Source of the DNA: Nitrososphaerota archaeon
GTDB lineage: Archaea; Thermoproteota; Nitrososphaeria; Nitrososphaerales; CADDZS01
Direction: 5' to 3'
Assembly (NCBI GenBank): GCA_027314685.1
Contig: DAHVAI010000013.1
Coordinates: 1 to 6,590, forward strand
DNA length: 6,590 bases
Positions 1 through 5,837 of this stretch are shown here, piece by piece. The notes under the pieces were generated by a model. The model was not told where the DNA came from and made no database searches. It saw only the letters and a list, made by a program, of their open reading frames with translations. The number at the start of each line of letters is the position of its first letter. The stretch's first letter is position 1. A program made the position numbers and the translations under genes.

Positions 1-97
1 TCTAAGCATCGAGCCCACACATCCAAAATCAATTCACAATATTGTAGATTTTCATCAAAAACCTCTCTTTGATTCGTCTAATCCATAGATACGGACG

Positions 98-109
98 AAA
101 ATATGATAT
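98..109 (+). promoter_or_regulatory. Possible archaeal TATA box for the roadblock-like gene
   Basis: The AT-rich run AAAATATGATAT is centred about 30 nt before the ATG at 134, close to the spacing expected for a leaderless or very short-leader archaeal transcript. The purine-rich GGACGA just upstream could serve as a BRE. No comparable AT-rich element sits 25-30 nt before the alternative ATG at 188, so this box mildly favours the start at 134. The rest of 1-133 shows no convincing gene. The call rests on position and composition only. Confidence 0.3.
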
Positions 110-133
110 CAGTCCCGGGATATCGATGCCTTC

Positions 134-556
134 ATGAGCCTACCTGGAACGTCAGCAGGACATCGTTCAAAAGGTTCATTCTTTTCCATGGAAACTCTTG
201 CACGATCTGTTCTCGAGTTAGACTATGGAATTCTAGAGTGCGACATATTGAGCGATCCCGAAGGTGCAGTCCTCGCTAGCGTAAGCACGCCATTGATTAG
301 GGGAACTGTCGCCTCTTACCCAAAGACTGGGTCTGGTATGGCTCCGACTTGGGCTTTGGCAATAATAAACATCCTAAAGCGGCTTGACAAGGAGCGTAGT
401 CCGCTAAACTACGTAATGGTCTCTAGGGAGAAATTCAACGCAATTTTTTTCCCAACAACAGTAAACAATCAAAGCATCGTCATGGGAGTACTTCTGGAAA
501 AGAGCGCCGACCCCTTTAAGATATTTGAGCGCATTATGAGTCTGATACAAGCCTAG
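134..556 (+). CDS. Small roadblock/LC7-like domain protein (putative)
   Basis: This encodes a 140-residue soluble protein with no signal peptide or membrane segment. The arrangement suggests the alpha-beta-beta-alpha-beta-beta-beta-alpha order of a roadblock/LC7 fold. An N-terminal helix (about residues 19-29) leads to a strand-turn-strand with an Asp-Pro-Glu-Gly turn (about 33-50). A long helix follows (about 70-84), then two or three strands (92-120) and a C-terminal helix (127-139). In archaea such proteins usually pair with small GTPases or act in signalling and surface motility, but no GTPase gene is visible here. An in-frame stop at 104-106 limits the N-terminus. ATG 134 is kept because a TATA-like box precedes it. 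Met19 (position 188) begins the recognisable domain and is a real alternative. The gene converges with the sugar-dehydrogenase arm and is probably unrelated to it. The fold assignment comes from pattern only and the function is unknown. Confidence 0.7.
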   Translation: MSLPGTSAGHRSKGSFFSMETLARSVLELDYGILECDILSDPEGAVLASVSTPLIRGTVASYPKTGSGMAPTWALAIINILKRLDKERSPLNYVMVSREKFNAIFFPTTVNNQSIVMGVLLEKSADPFKIFERIMSLIQA

Positions 557-593
557 ACTATCGGTCAGGTTTTGGTAGCAACGCCTGGTCAAT

Positions 594-609
594 GAGATTC
601 TCCAATCTC
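594..609. other. Small hairpin in the convergent intergenic gap
   Basis: The 97-nt gap between the two convergent genes (557-653) contains GAGATT, a CTCC loop and AATCTC, a perfect 6-bp stem with a 4-nt loop. It lies about 40 nt past the first gene's stop and 45 nt past the dehydrogenase gene's stop, where a transcript end would be expected for both. Neither strand has a strong T-tract directly after it; a TTTT lies nearby on the minus strand (complement of about 631-634). A stem this short can easily arise by chance. Confidence 0.2.
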
Positions 610-653
610 CCTGAAAGTGTTACCATTCTATAAAATTGGAAGAGTTTCCCCAG

Positions 654-1715
654 TTATGCCTTGAACTGAACCTTGCATCCTGTTTTTGCCTTTGCCATTT
701 GAAAAGCTTCTTCAGCTTGATCCAAAGCTAGTCTGTGCGTCACAATTTCTTCCGCCCTAACTTTCTTGCATTTTAGGAGGTCTATCGCCTGCTCGTAATG
801 CTTCCAACTAGAGCCGTATGAACCCTTGAGCGCTATCTGCCTTCTCACCAGGTCAGAGGCCGCTATTGGGACATCTTCAGGGAATATTCCAATCACTATC
901 ACTTGGCCGCCCTTTGAAACTAGAGAAATTGCAGTTCGTAGCGCGGCAGGTGCCCCTGCAGTAACGACGACAATGTCAGCTCCATACCCTCCGCTCATCC
1001 TCTTTACTTCCTCGTCCGGACTACTCTCCTCGCTGTTCATTGTTTGGTACCCCAGCCTGTCTCTAGCTATCCCCAGCCTGAATGAATCCACGCCCACACC
1101 AATGACTAGTATATTCTCCAAGCCCTTGGACCTAAGCACCTCTGCCGAGAATAGTCCCAGCGGTCCCGGTCCTATCACCGATGCAGACGCGCCCGTTCTT
1201 ACCTCAGCAACATCATCAAGTGCATTCACGACAACAGACAGCGGTTCCACAATGCCTGCTTCGAGAAATGATACCTCTTTAGGAAGTTTGTGCAAGAACC
1301 TGGGGTCGAGAGAAACATACTCTGCGAACCCACCGTTCCTGTGCATCCCGAATATCTTGAAGTTTTGGCAGATGTTTGTGAGCCCCATTCTACAAAATTT
1401 GCATTCGCCGCAGTAAATTACTGACTCTGCCGAAACTCGATCTCCCACACTGAATCCCTTGGCATTCTCCCCAACCTCTTCAATCTCTCCTGCAAATTCG
1501 TGCCCCATTACAACTGGCACAGTCGCAAATTTCTGATAAGCTGGGGTAAAGTTGTAAAAGCCCAAATCGCTTCCACAAATAGAAGCTGATCGCATTCTAA
1601 GAAGGACTTCGCCATCCCTGACTTTATCTGGTGCGGTCTCCACGACCTCGAGACCTGGCTCCCTCTTTGTCTTGGCGACAGCTCTCATTTTTCTTCGCGC
1701 TAGTTTCCTATTCAT
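654..1715 (-). CDS. Zinc-dependent MDR-family sugar/polyol dehydrogenase
   Basis: This is a 353-residue medium-chain alcohol dehydrogenase, the normal length for the family. It should oxidise a hydroxyl of a sugar, polyol or sugar acid using NAD(P). Catalytic-zinc ligands are Cys47 (in ICGSD), His72-Glu73 (in GHEFAGE) and Glu157 (in VEPLS). Cys102, Cys105, Cys108 and Cys116 form the structural-zinc lobe. The nucleotide-binding loop is GPGPLG (182-187). The EPLSV pattern is like sorbitol dehydrogenases, while the GHEF region is like threonine 3-dehydrogenases, so the substrate is not settled. At the end of the second Rossmann strand, Gly208 sits where NAD-specific members usually carry Asp, which may allow NADP. 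The ATG at 1715 overlaps the preceding FAH gene by 8 nt. Met10 (position 1688, 19 nt after the FAH stop) fits the usual MxAV-type N-terminus better and may be the true start. It is the last gene of the leftward arm and probably co-transcribed with FAH. Confidence 0.9.
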   Translation of the reverse strand: MNRKLARRKMRAVAKTKREPGLEVVETAPDKVRDGEVLLRMRSASICGSDLGFYNFTPAYQKFATVPVVMGHEFAGEIEEVGENAKGFSVGDRVSAESVIYCGECKFCRMGLTNICQNFKIFGMHRNGGFAEYVSLDPRFLHKLPKEVSFLEAGIVEPLSVVVNALDDVAEVRTGASASVIGPGPLGLFSAEVLRSKGLENILVIGVGVDSFRLGIARDRLGYQTMNSEESSPDEEVKRMSGGYGADIVVVTAGAPAALRTAISLVSKGGQVIVIGIFPEDVPIAASDLVRRQIALKGSYGSSWKHYEQAIDLLKCKKVRAEEIVTHRLALDQAEEAFQMAKAKTGCKVQFKA

Positions 1716-2601
1716 TCTTTACCGGGTTTCGAAGCTTTCCTATGCCTTCTATCTCTGCTTCGACTACGTCGCCCTCCTTGAGGAAAGGAGCCCCAGTAAA
1801 CGCTGCAACTCCCATAGGGGTGCCGGTCGAAATGACGTCGCCAGGCATTAGTGTAATGCCATTCGATATGTATTCCACAAGTTGATCAACCTTGAATACC
1901 ATCTCCCCGATTCTTTCGTCCTGCTTGATCGAACCATTTACTGAAAGTGAAATTCTCTTTTCGTAGATGTTAGTGATCTCATCAGTCGTAACCAGCCAGG
2001 GTCCCAAAGGAAGAGCGTTATCCAAACCCTTGCCCTTTATCCAGTTTTGGCCAAGCGGACTCATTTTCAGTGGGTACCCTTCTGGCAATTGAAGGTCCCT
2101 ATAACTTACATCATTTGAAATGGTATACCCTGCAACGTATTCCATTGCCTTTTCTCTCGGGATGTACTTTCCCTTCTTTCCTATAACTACGGCGAGTTCA
2201 ACTTCCCAGTCAACTTTCTTGGATATTCTTGGAACCAAGATTGGATCACCCTGCCCGATAATCGCATTCGCAAACTTGGTGAAGAAGTAAGGCTCTGACG
2301 GTGGTTTTACGTCCTGCTCCTTGCTGTGAGAGGCATAATTTATCGCAGCGCAGTATATCTTCTGTGGTCGTAGTATTGGGCTAGCTAGTCTTACCGACGA
2401 GAGTGGAATCGGAGATGCGCTGTTAAGATTATTTTCAGACTGACGCAAAATATCTAGCTTTCCTTGCGACAGCACGTCGTCAATTGTCGCAAGATCATTG
2501 ATTCCTGCTTTGCTAAGAGAGTCTGCCAGGTCAATTACTTTACCCTCCTTAACCAAACCAATTCTGATCCTACCTTCTCTAAAGTAGTGTGCTAGTTTCA
2601 C
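1708..2601 (-). CDS. Fumarylacetoacetate hydrolase (FAH) family protein, sugar-acid dehydratase or hydrolase
   Basis: This 297-residue cytosolic protein has the complete FAH fold. A poorly conserved N-terminal part (1-75) is followed by the catalytic domain. That domain begins with KIYCAAINY and contains His92, the counterpart of the family's catalytic His. Metal ligands (Mg/Mn) are Glu133 and Glu135 in DWEVEL and Asp164 in SNDVS. Lys191 lies in the KGKGLD segment, and STGTPMG (258-264) closes the active site. In sugar pathways this family includes 2-keto-3-deoxy-D-arabinonate dehydratase (Sulfolobus) and 2,4-diketo-3-deoxy-sugar-acid hydrolases (bacterial rhamnose/fucose routes). Either fits the neighbouring KDG genes, and sequence alone does not decide. 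The start is GTG: an in-frame TGA lies only three codons upstream and the first internal Met is residue 148, so no ATG start is possible. No Shine-Dalgarno motif is seen. It overlaps the dehydrogenase gene and lies 102 nt after the SDR gene. Confidence 0.9.
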   Translation of the reverse strand: MKLAHYFREGRIRIGLVKEGKVIDLADSLSKAGINDLATIDDVLSQGKLDILRQSENNLNSASPIPLSSVRLASPILRPQKIYCAAINYASHSKEQDVKPPSEPYFFTKFANAIIGQGDPILVPRISKKVDWEVELAVVIGKKGKYIPREKAMEYVAGYTISNDVSYRDLQLPEGYPLKMSPLGQNWIKGKGLDNALPLGPWLVTTDEITNIYEKRISLSVNGSIKQDERIGEMVFKVDQLVEYISNGITLMPGDVISTGTPMGVAAFTGAPFLKEGDVVEAEIEGIGKLRNPVKNE

Positions 2602-2674
2602 AATTTTTCACTTGCTACTGAGATTTGCCGGTTCAATTAACGTGAAAAGTATTTTGTTCGAGGTTGTGATATTT

Positions 2675-2689
2675 CTATTTCTAAAATAG
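2675..2689. other. Short inverted repeat between the SDR and FAH genes
   Basis: CTATTT and AAATAG form a perfect 6-bp stem around a 3-nt loop, 14 nt after the SDR stop codon. The 102-nt gap (2602-2703) is otherwise AT-rich. Read on the minus strand it also holds TTAATT about 40 nt before the FAH GTG, which could act as a weak internal TATA element. The repeat could be a processing site, an operator for an internal promoter, or chance; there is no extra support. Confidence 0.2.
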
Positions 2690-2703
2690 TCGGGCCTTTG
2701 AAT

Positions 2704-3696
2704 TTACGCAAAGAGGCTCATTTCGGCCTTACCTCTCTCGAAATTGATCATGTCCTTTAGCGCATCTCCTAGGCTAAGTCTCTCTCTAAACCCAAGTTCG
2801 TCGTATAGTCTTGAGCAATCAACATCGAGACCCGAGGGTCCCGCTATGGTAGATGACGTTACAGTCGGCGCGTCTGTTTCCTTGAATTCGATCCTGGATT
2901 TGGGAACCAATCGCTTTAGCGAATTTACTACCTCTATTGAACTGAAGGGCTTGCTACTTCCTGCATTGTAGAGTGGTGATTTTGCTTTGCTTTTGTCAGC
3001 AAACAGCGCGTAGACTAACGCAGAGGCCATCTCCTTCACGTACAGCCAACGCAATTTTGCATTCTTGTATGCAAAATCTTCAGGCAACGTCGTATCTCTT
3101 TCCAGTGCAACATTCTTTATGAAATCGTTGAATCGTCCCGTGTAGCCCCAATATCTTCCAGGCCCCCACGCGCCAGTGAGCCTGAGGCACAAGATGTCGA
3201 GACCGTATGTTTCTCTGTAGAATTGGCTCATCGATTCATTCGCAAATTTAGCAATTGAGTAGGGTTCCGGAGGACAGTGTGGGAAATCATCTTCGTTGAC
3301 TCTCATGCTCGGGTAGTATTTCTCAAGACCATACACAACTACTGAACTTGTAAAGAGCGTTCTTTCAAGATCAAGCAATCTTGAAGCTTCGAACACGTTG
3401 TTCGTGCCGTCGCAGTTAGTCCTTATCGACTTGGCAGGTCGCTCCTTCGACTCCAAAACTAGCATCGCGGCAAGGTGAACCACGTGAGTTATCTTGTTTG
3501 TTTTTACTACATTTGCGAGGTCCTCGAGGTCGAGAACATCCCCGCTCAAGACTTTCACCTTGGATGAAAAATGAGCAATATCTACAAGGTTTGGCTTGAA
3601 ATCATAAATCACCACGTTATTTCCACGTTTGATCAACTCCTCGCAAACGTACACTCCCAGCTGTCCTGTTCCTCCAGTCACAAGAACGTTCGGCAT
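2704..3696 (-). CDS. Extended SDR: NAD-dependent sugar epimerase/dehydratase family protein
   Basis: This 330-residue extended short-chain dehydrogenase/reductase is full length for the family. The NAD-binding Rossmann motif is TGGTGQLG (7-14). Asp32 at the end of strand 2 (in IYDFKP) favours NAD over NADP, and HLAA is at 74-77. The catalytic residues are Ser118 (in SSVVVYG), Tyr146 and Lys150 (in YSIAK). The C-terminal substrate domain (about 170-330) contains LRLTGAWGPGR and does not match a specific subfamily I recognise. Family members epimerise, dehydrate or oxidise sugars and nucleotide sugars. Next to KDG genes, an aldose or uronate dehydrogenase role is attractive but is inference; a nucleotide-sugar 4-epimerase is the main alternative. 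It is the first gene of the leftward arm, with a strong TATA box upstream, and its ATG at 3696 has no Shine-Dalgarno motif. Confidence 0.88.
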   Translation of the reverse strand: MPNVLVTGGTGQLGVYVCEELIKRGNNVVIYDFKPNLVDIAHFSSKVKVLSGDVLDLEDLANVVKTNKITHVVHLAAMLVLESKERPAKSIRTNCDGTNNVFEASRLLDLERTLFTSSVVVYGLEKYYPSMRVNEDDFPHCPPEPYSIAKFANESMSQFYRETYGLDILCLRLTGAWGPGRYWGYTGRFNDFIKNVALERDTTLPEDFAYKNAKLRWLYVKEMASALVYALFADKSKAKSPLYNAGSSKPFSSIEVVNSLKRLVPKSRIEFKETDAPTVTSSTIAGPSGLDVDCSRLYDELGFRERLSLGDALKDMINFERGKAEMSLFA

Positions 3697-3724
3697 TTAC
3701 CACGCGGCCTTTACTTGACTCTCG

Positions 3725-3733
3725 TATTAAATA
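3725..3733 (-). promoter_or_regulatory. TATA box of the leftward arm
   Basis: On the minus strand this reads TATTTAATA, a near-ideal archaeal TATA box, centred 33 nt before the ATG at 3696. That predicts a transcript starting about 5-10 nt before the start codon. The preceding ACAAG is purine-rich, as expected of a BRE. It probably drives the SDR gene and possibly the FAH and dehydrogenase genes behind it. Confidence 0.55.
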
Positions 3734-3788
3734 CTTGTACGGATCTGGGCAAGGTCAAACAACATCTTAAATCGATCCCAGTCAACTG

Positions 3789-3796
3789 TTATAAAT
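3789..3796 (+). promoter_or_regulatory. TATA box of the aldolase-kinase operon
   Basis: TTATAAAT is centred about 38 nt before the TTG start at 3831, predicting a leader of roughly 10-15 nt. An alternative is AATATT at 3801-3806, which would give a leaderless transcript. With the minus-strand box about 60 nt away, it makes 3697-3830 a divergent promoter region for the two catabolic arms. Confidence 0.5.
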
Positions 3797-3803
3797 TGAG
3801 AAT

Positions 3804-3824
3804 ATTCCCGAAGTCTTTCGGAAT
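3804..3824. promoter_or_regulatory. Bulged inverted repeat just upstream of the aldolase start (candidate operator)
   Basis: The left arm ATTCCCGAA (3804-3812) and right arm TTCGGAAT (3817-3824) pair over 8 bp with one bulged C (3807) around a GTCT loop. The repeat ends 6 nt before the TTG start and covers the predicted transcription start. That is a typical position for a repressor site, or for a hairpin at the 5' end of the mRNA. No regulator gene is visible in the window, so the role is inference. Confidence 0.35.
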
Positions 3825-3830
3825 TTAAAT

Positions 3831-4715
3831 TTGTTTAATCTCTCTGGCGTCGTCGTAGCTTCGGTCACACCATTTCGCAAAGGACAAGTCTACAAGGAGG
3901 GCTTTGACCTTCTAATCGAGTTTTTAGTCTCAAAACGCGTGAATGCTATTTTTGTTTGCGGGACCACAGGTGAGGGGATGATCATGAACTTGAAGCAAAG
4001 GAAAAGGGCCGCCGAACTTGCAGTTCAGTCAAGCAAAGTTCCCGTTATTGTACAAGTTGGGACAAACAACCTCGAAGACACTATTGACCTAACAAAACAT
4101 GCAAGAGACATCGGAGCTGCCGCTACAGCCTCAATAACTCCAATGTTCTATCCATACACCAACGATGGACTAGCGTCGTATTTCCTTGAAGTGGCAAGGG
4201 CCTCTGACCTTCCAATTTTTGTTTACAGCAACCCTTCCCGGACAGGCGTGAAGATCTCGCTCGAGACACTAACCAAGATCTTCAAGGAAGGCCCTGGCAA
4301 CCTAGCTGGCGTGAAAGAAAGCAGCGCCGACATGACTTTTCTCGGAAAGGTGATCCAATCGTTTGGTGCAAAGATGGTCTTTAACGGCGCTGATACTTGC
4401 TTTCTTCCCGGTCTTGTGCTAGGGACGTCAGGACAAGTATCCGGCTACGCCTCTCTTTGCCCGGAGCTCTACGTTCAGCTATACGAGGCATGGACCAGCG
4501 GGGACTTAAAGAAGGCTCAAAGTCTTCAGGCAAAGATATCAAAAGTAAAGGGCCTGCTTGAGACGCCTTACATACAGCCCATCAAGGAAGGACTCAGAAT
4601 GCGTTCGATCGATGTTGGCGACGTAATTCCACCTCTTGTAACCATGAGACAATCTGAAATCGAGAATCTAAGAAAGGGCCTTGCAGAAGCTGCGCCCGAA
4701 ATCTTTGCTAGATGA
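3831..4715 (+). CDS. DHDPS/NAL-superfamily aldolase, probable KDG (KDPG) aldolase
   Basis: This 294-residue class I (Schiff-base) lyase of the dihydrodipicolinate synthase/N-acetylneuraminate lyase superfamily is full length. Motifs in order are ASVTPF (10-15), the GTTGE pyruvate-binding loop (44-48), Tyr107 in FYPY, the catalytic Tyr132 in VYSNPSRTG, and Schiff-base Lys162 in GVKESS. The expected reaction is reversible cleavage of 2-keto-3-deoxygluconate or its 6-phosphate to pyruvate plus glyceraldehyde (3-phosphate). The ATGA overlap with a KDG kinase gene supports this. Arg137 in PSRTG matches the arginine that binds aspartate semialdehyde in true DHDPS, so a lysine-pathway DapA role cannot be excluded from sequence. 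The start is TTG: an in-frame TAA lies at 3792-3794, no ATG lies between, and the next Met (residue 50) is past the GTTGE loop. No Shine-Dalgarno motif is present. Confidence 0.85.
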   Translation: MFNLSGVVVASVTPFRKGQVYKEGFDLLIEFLVSKRVNAIFVCGTTGEGMIMNLKQRKRAAELAVQSSKVPVIVQVGTNNLEDTIDLTKHARDIGAAATASITPMFYPYTNDGLASYFLEVARASDLPIFVYSNPSRTGVKISLETLTKIFKEGPGNLAGVKESSADMTFLGKVIQSFGAKMVFNGADTCFLPGLVLGTSGQVSGYASLCPELYVQLYEAWTSGDLKKAQSLQAKISKVKGLLETPYIQPIKEGLRMRSIDVGDVIPPLVTMRQSEIENLRKGLAEAAPEIFAR

Positions 4716-5704
4716 CGAGATGCACGAGTTTGATCGACGTACTCTCGTTGGGCGAACCGCTGGTTCAACTCAATCCATTGGAGGAAGGACCTTTGCGTCA
4801 CGTGCATCTATTCGATAAGCACACCGCTGGCTCCGAAGTCAATGTCTTAATCGGAGTATCTAGGCTCGGTTTCAAGACCTCACTCATAACAAGACTAGGG
4901 AAAGACGAATTCAGCCAGTTTGTTCTTGCGACTCTCAAGTCTGAGGGCGTTGGCACAGAGGGAATCAAACAGTTTGATGGGAAGAATTGCGGTGTCTTTT
5001 TTGTTCAGCGCGACTATCCCATCCCAGAGAAAAGCGACGTTGTTTACTACCGGAGCGATTCTGCAGCAAAGTACTTGTCTTCCGACGATATCGACGAGTC
5101 CATGGTGAAAGAAAGCAAGATACTTCACGTCACCGGAATAACACCTGCTCTGAGTGAATCTTGCAAGAAAGCTACTTTTAGAGCAGTTTCGCTCGCCAAG
5201 GAAAATAACGTGAAAGTTTCCTTTGATCCTAATTACCGAAAAAAGTTATGGAGCGAAGTAGAAGCCGAGCCAGTCATGCGCGAGATCGCAAAACAGTCAG
5301 ATCTTTTGTTTGTAGACACCAACGACGCAAGGATGATACTGGGAAGGCAGATCGGCGAGGTTGATGAAACTCTGAAAGATCTGCTCTCCCTGGGTCCGCA
5401 ATTTGTTGTCCTAAAACTTGGGGCCAGGAGAGGATTGGCAGCAATATCGCGTGATGGCAAGGCAAAGAGTTTTGGGGTAAGGGTTCGCCCCGTCGATTCT
5501 ATTGGAGCTGGCGACGCAGTCGTCGCTGGTTTTCTAGCAGGATATCTCGGAAAGGAGCCCCTTCAGAAATCACTCGATATGGCTGAATGTTGCGCAACTT
5601 TGGTTGTGTTGAGAAGAGGAGACTACGAGAATCTTCCTGACAAACAGTATCTCGATCGATGGCTTGCAGCAAAGGAACAAGATTTCGACTTGGATCTAAG
5701 GTAA
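4712..5704 (+). CDS. kdgK: 2-keto-3-deoxygluconate kinase (PfkB/ribokinase family)
   Basis: This 330-residue cytosolic PfkB sugar kinase phosphorylates KDG to 2-keto-3-deoxy-6-phosphogluconate with ATP, the key step of the semi-phosphorylative archaeal Entner-Doudoroff branch. The N-terminal sugar-binding signature is AGSEVN (39-44). The segment GVFFVQRDYPIPEK (94-107) followed by YYR (112-114), and FDPNYRKKLW (171-180) with Arg176, match substrate-binding regions of the Sulfolobus KDG kinase as I recall it. The PfkB signature 2 is DSIGAGD (262-268), with Asp268 as catalytic base, and RGDYENLP near the C-terminus is also Sulfolobus-like. The ATG shares ATGA with the aldolase stop, indicating translational coupling. 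A TTG at 4730 is a possible shorter start closer to the usual N-terminus. Family assignment is firm; a related 2-keto-3-deoxy acid as substrate remains possible. Confidence 0.93.
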   Translation: MTRCTSLIDVLSLGEPLVQLNPLEEGPLRHVHLFDKHTAGSEVNVLIGVSRLGFKTSLITRLGKDEFSQFVLATLKSEGVGTEGIKQFDGKNCGVFFVQRDYPIPEKSDVVYYRSDSAAKYLSSDDIDESMVKESKILHVTGITPALSESCKKATFRAVSLAKENNVKVSFDPNYRKKLWSEVEAEPVMREIAKQSDLLFVDTNDARMILGRQIGEVDETLKDLLSLGPQFVVLKLGARRGLAAISRDGKAKSFGVRVRPVDSIGAGDAVVAGFLAGYLGKEPLQKSLDMAECCATLVVLRRGDYENLPDKQYLDRWLAAKEQDFDLDLR

Positions 5705-5752
5705 ACTGAAAGTCAGCAAATCAGCTTTACAAAGCAACCTCTTAAGATCACA

Positions 5753-5757
5753 TTTTT
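5753..5757 (+). terminator. Weak T-tract terminator candidate after kdgK
   Basis: A TTTTT run lies about 50 nt after the kdgK stop, preceded at about 5724-5735 by GCTTT/AAAGC, which could fold into a very small hairpin. Archaeal termination often needs only a short T-run, so this could end the aldolase-kinase transcript. A single T5 run is weak evidence. Confidence 0.2.
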
Positions 5758-5810
5758 GGAGCTAGATGTTTGCACGATGCACACTTCTTCACCGAAAGTT
5801 GCCAAAAGAG

Positions 5811-5818
5811 CTTAACTA
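5811..5818 (+). promoter_or_regulatory. Possible TATA-like element for the M24 gene
   Basis: CTTAACTA, preceded by the purine-rich AAAAGAG, is centred about 23 nt before the ATG at 5838. This is near the spacing of a leaderless archaeal start, and it supports 5838 over the upstream in-frame ATG at 5766. The match to a TATA consensus is poor. Confidence 0.25.
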
Positions 5819-5837
5819 TGAGAACCTTGAAATTACA

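Noticed and set aside
1..9. Possible minus-strand gene starting at an ATG at position 9 and running off the left edge
   Set aside because: Only three codons are inside the window, so nothing can be tested.
36..45. Perfect 10-bp palindrome ACAATATTGT
   Set aside because: Several palindromes of this length are expected by chance in 6.6 kb, and no gene context gives it a role.
826..1416. A 196-codon open frame on the plus strand opposite the zinc dehydrogenase
   Set aside because: It is antisense to a gene with intact zinc and nucleotide motifs, and its translation is rich in Ser/Thr/Pro with no recognisable domain, as expected of a shadow frame.
654..1715. Naming the dehydrogenase threonine 3-dehydrogenase or glucose dehydrogenase
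   Set aside because: The zinc motifs are shared by many MDR enzymes, and the EPLSV segment is more polyol-dehydrogenase-like. Context suggests sugar metabolism but not a specific substrate.
3571..3828. An 85-codon plus-strand frame crossing the SDR start and the divergent promoter
   Set aside because: It overlaps the SDR N-terminus antisense and runs through both TATA boxes, and the protein shows no family pattern.
5766..5837. N-terminal extension of the M24 protein from the ATG at 5766
   Set aside because: The extra 24 residues (Arg/Cys/Leu-rich start) do not resemble the family, and a TATA-like element lies inside this stretch just before 5838.
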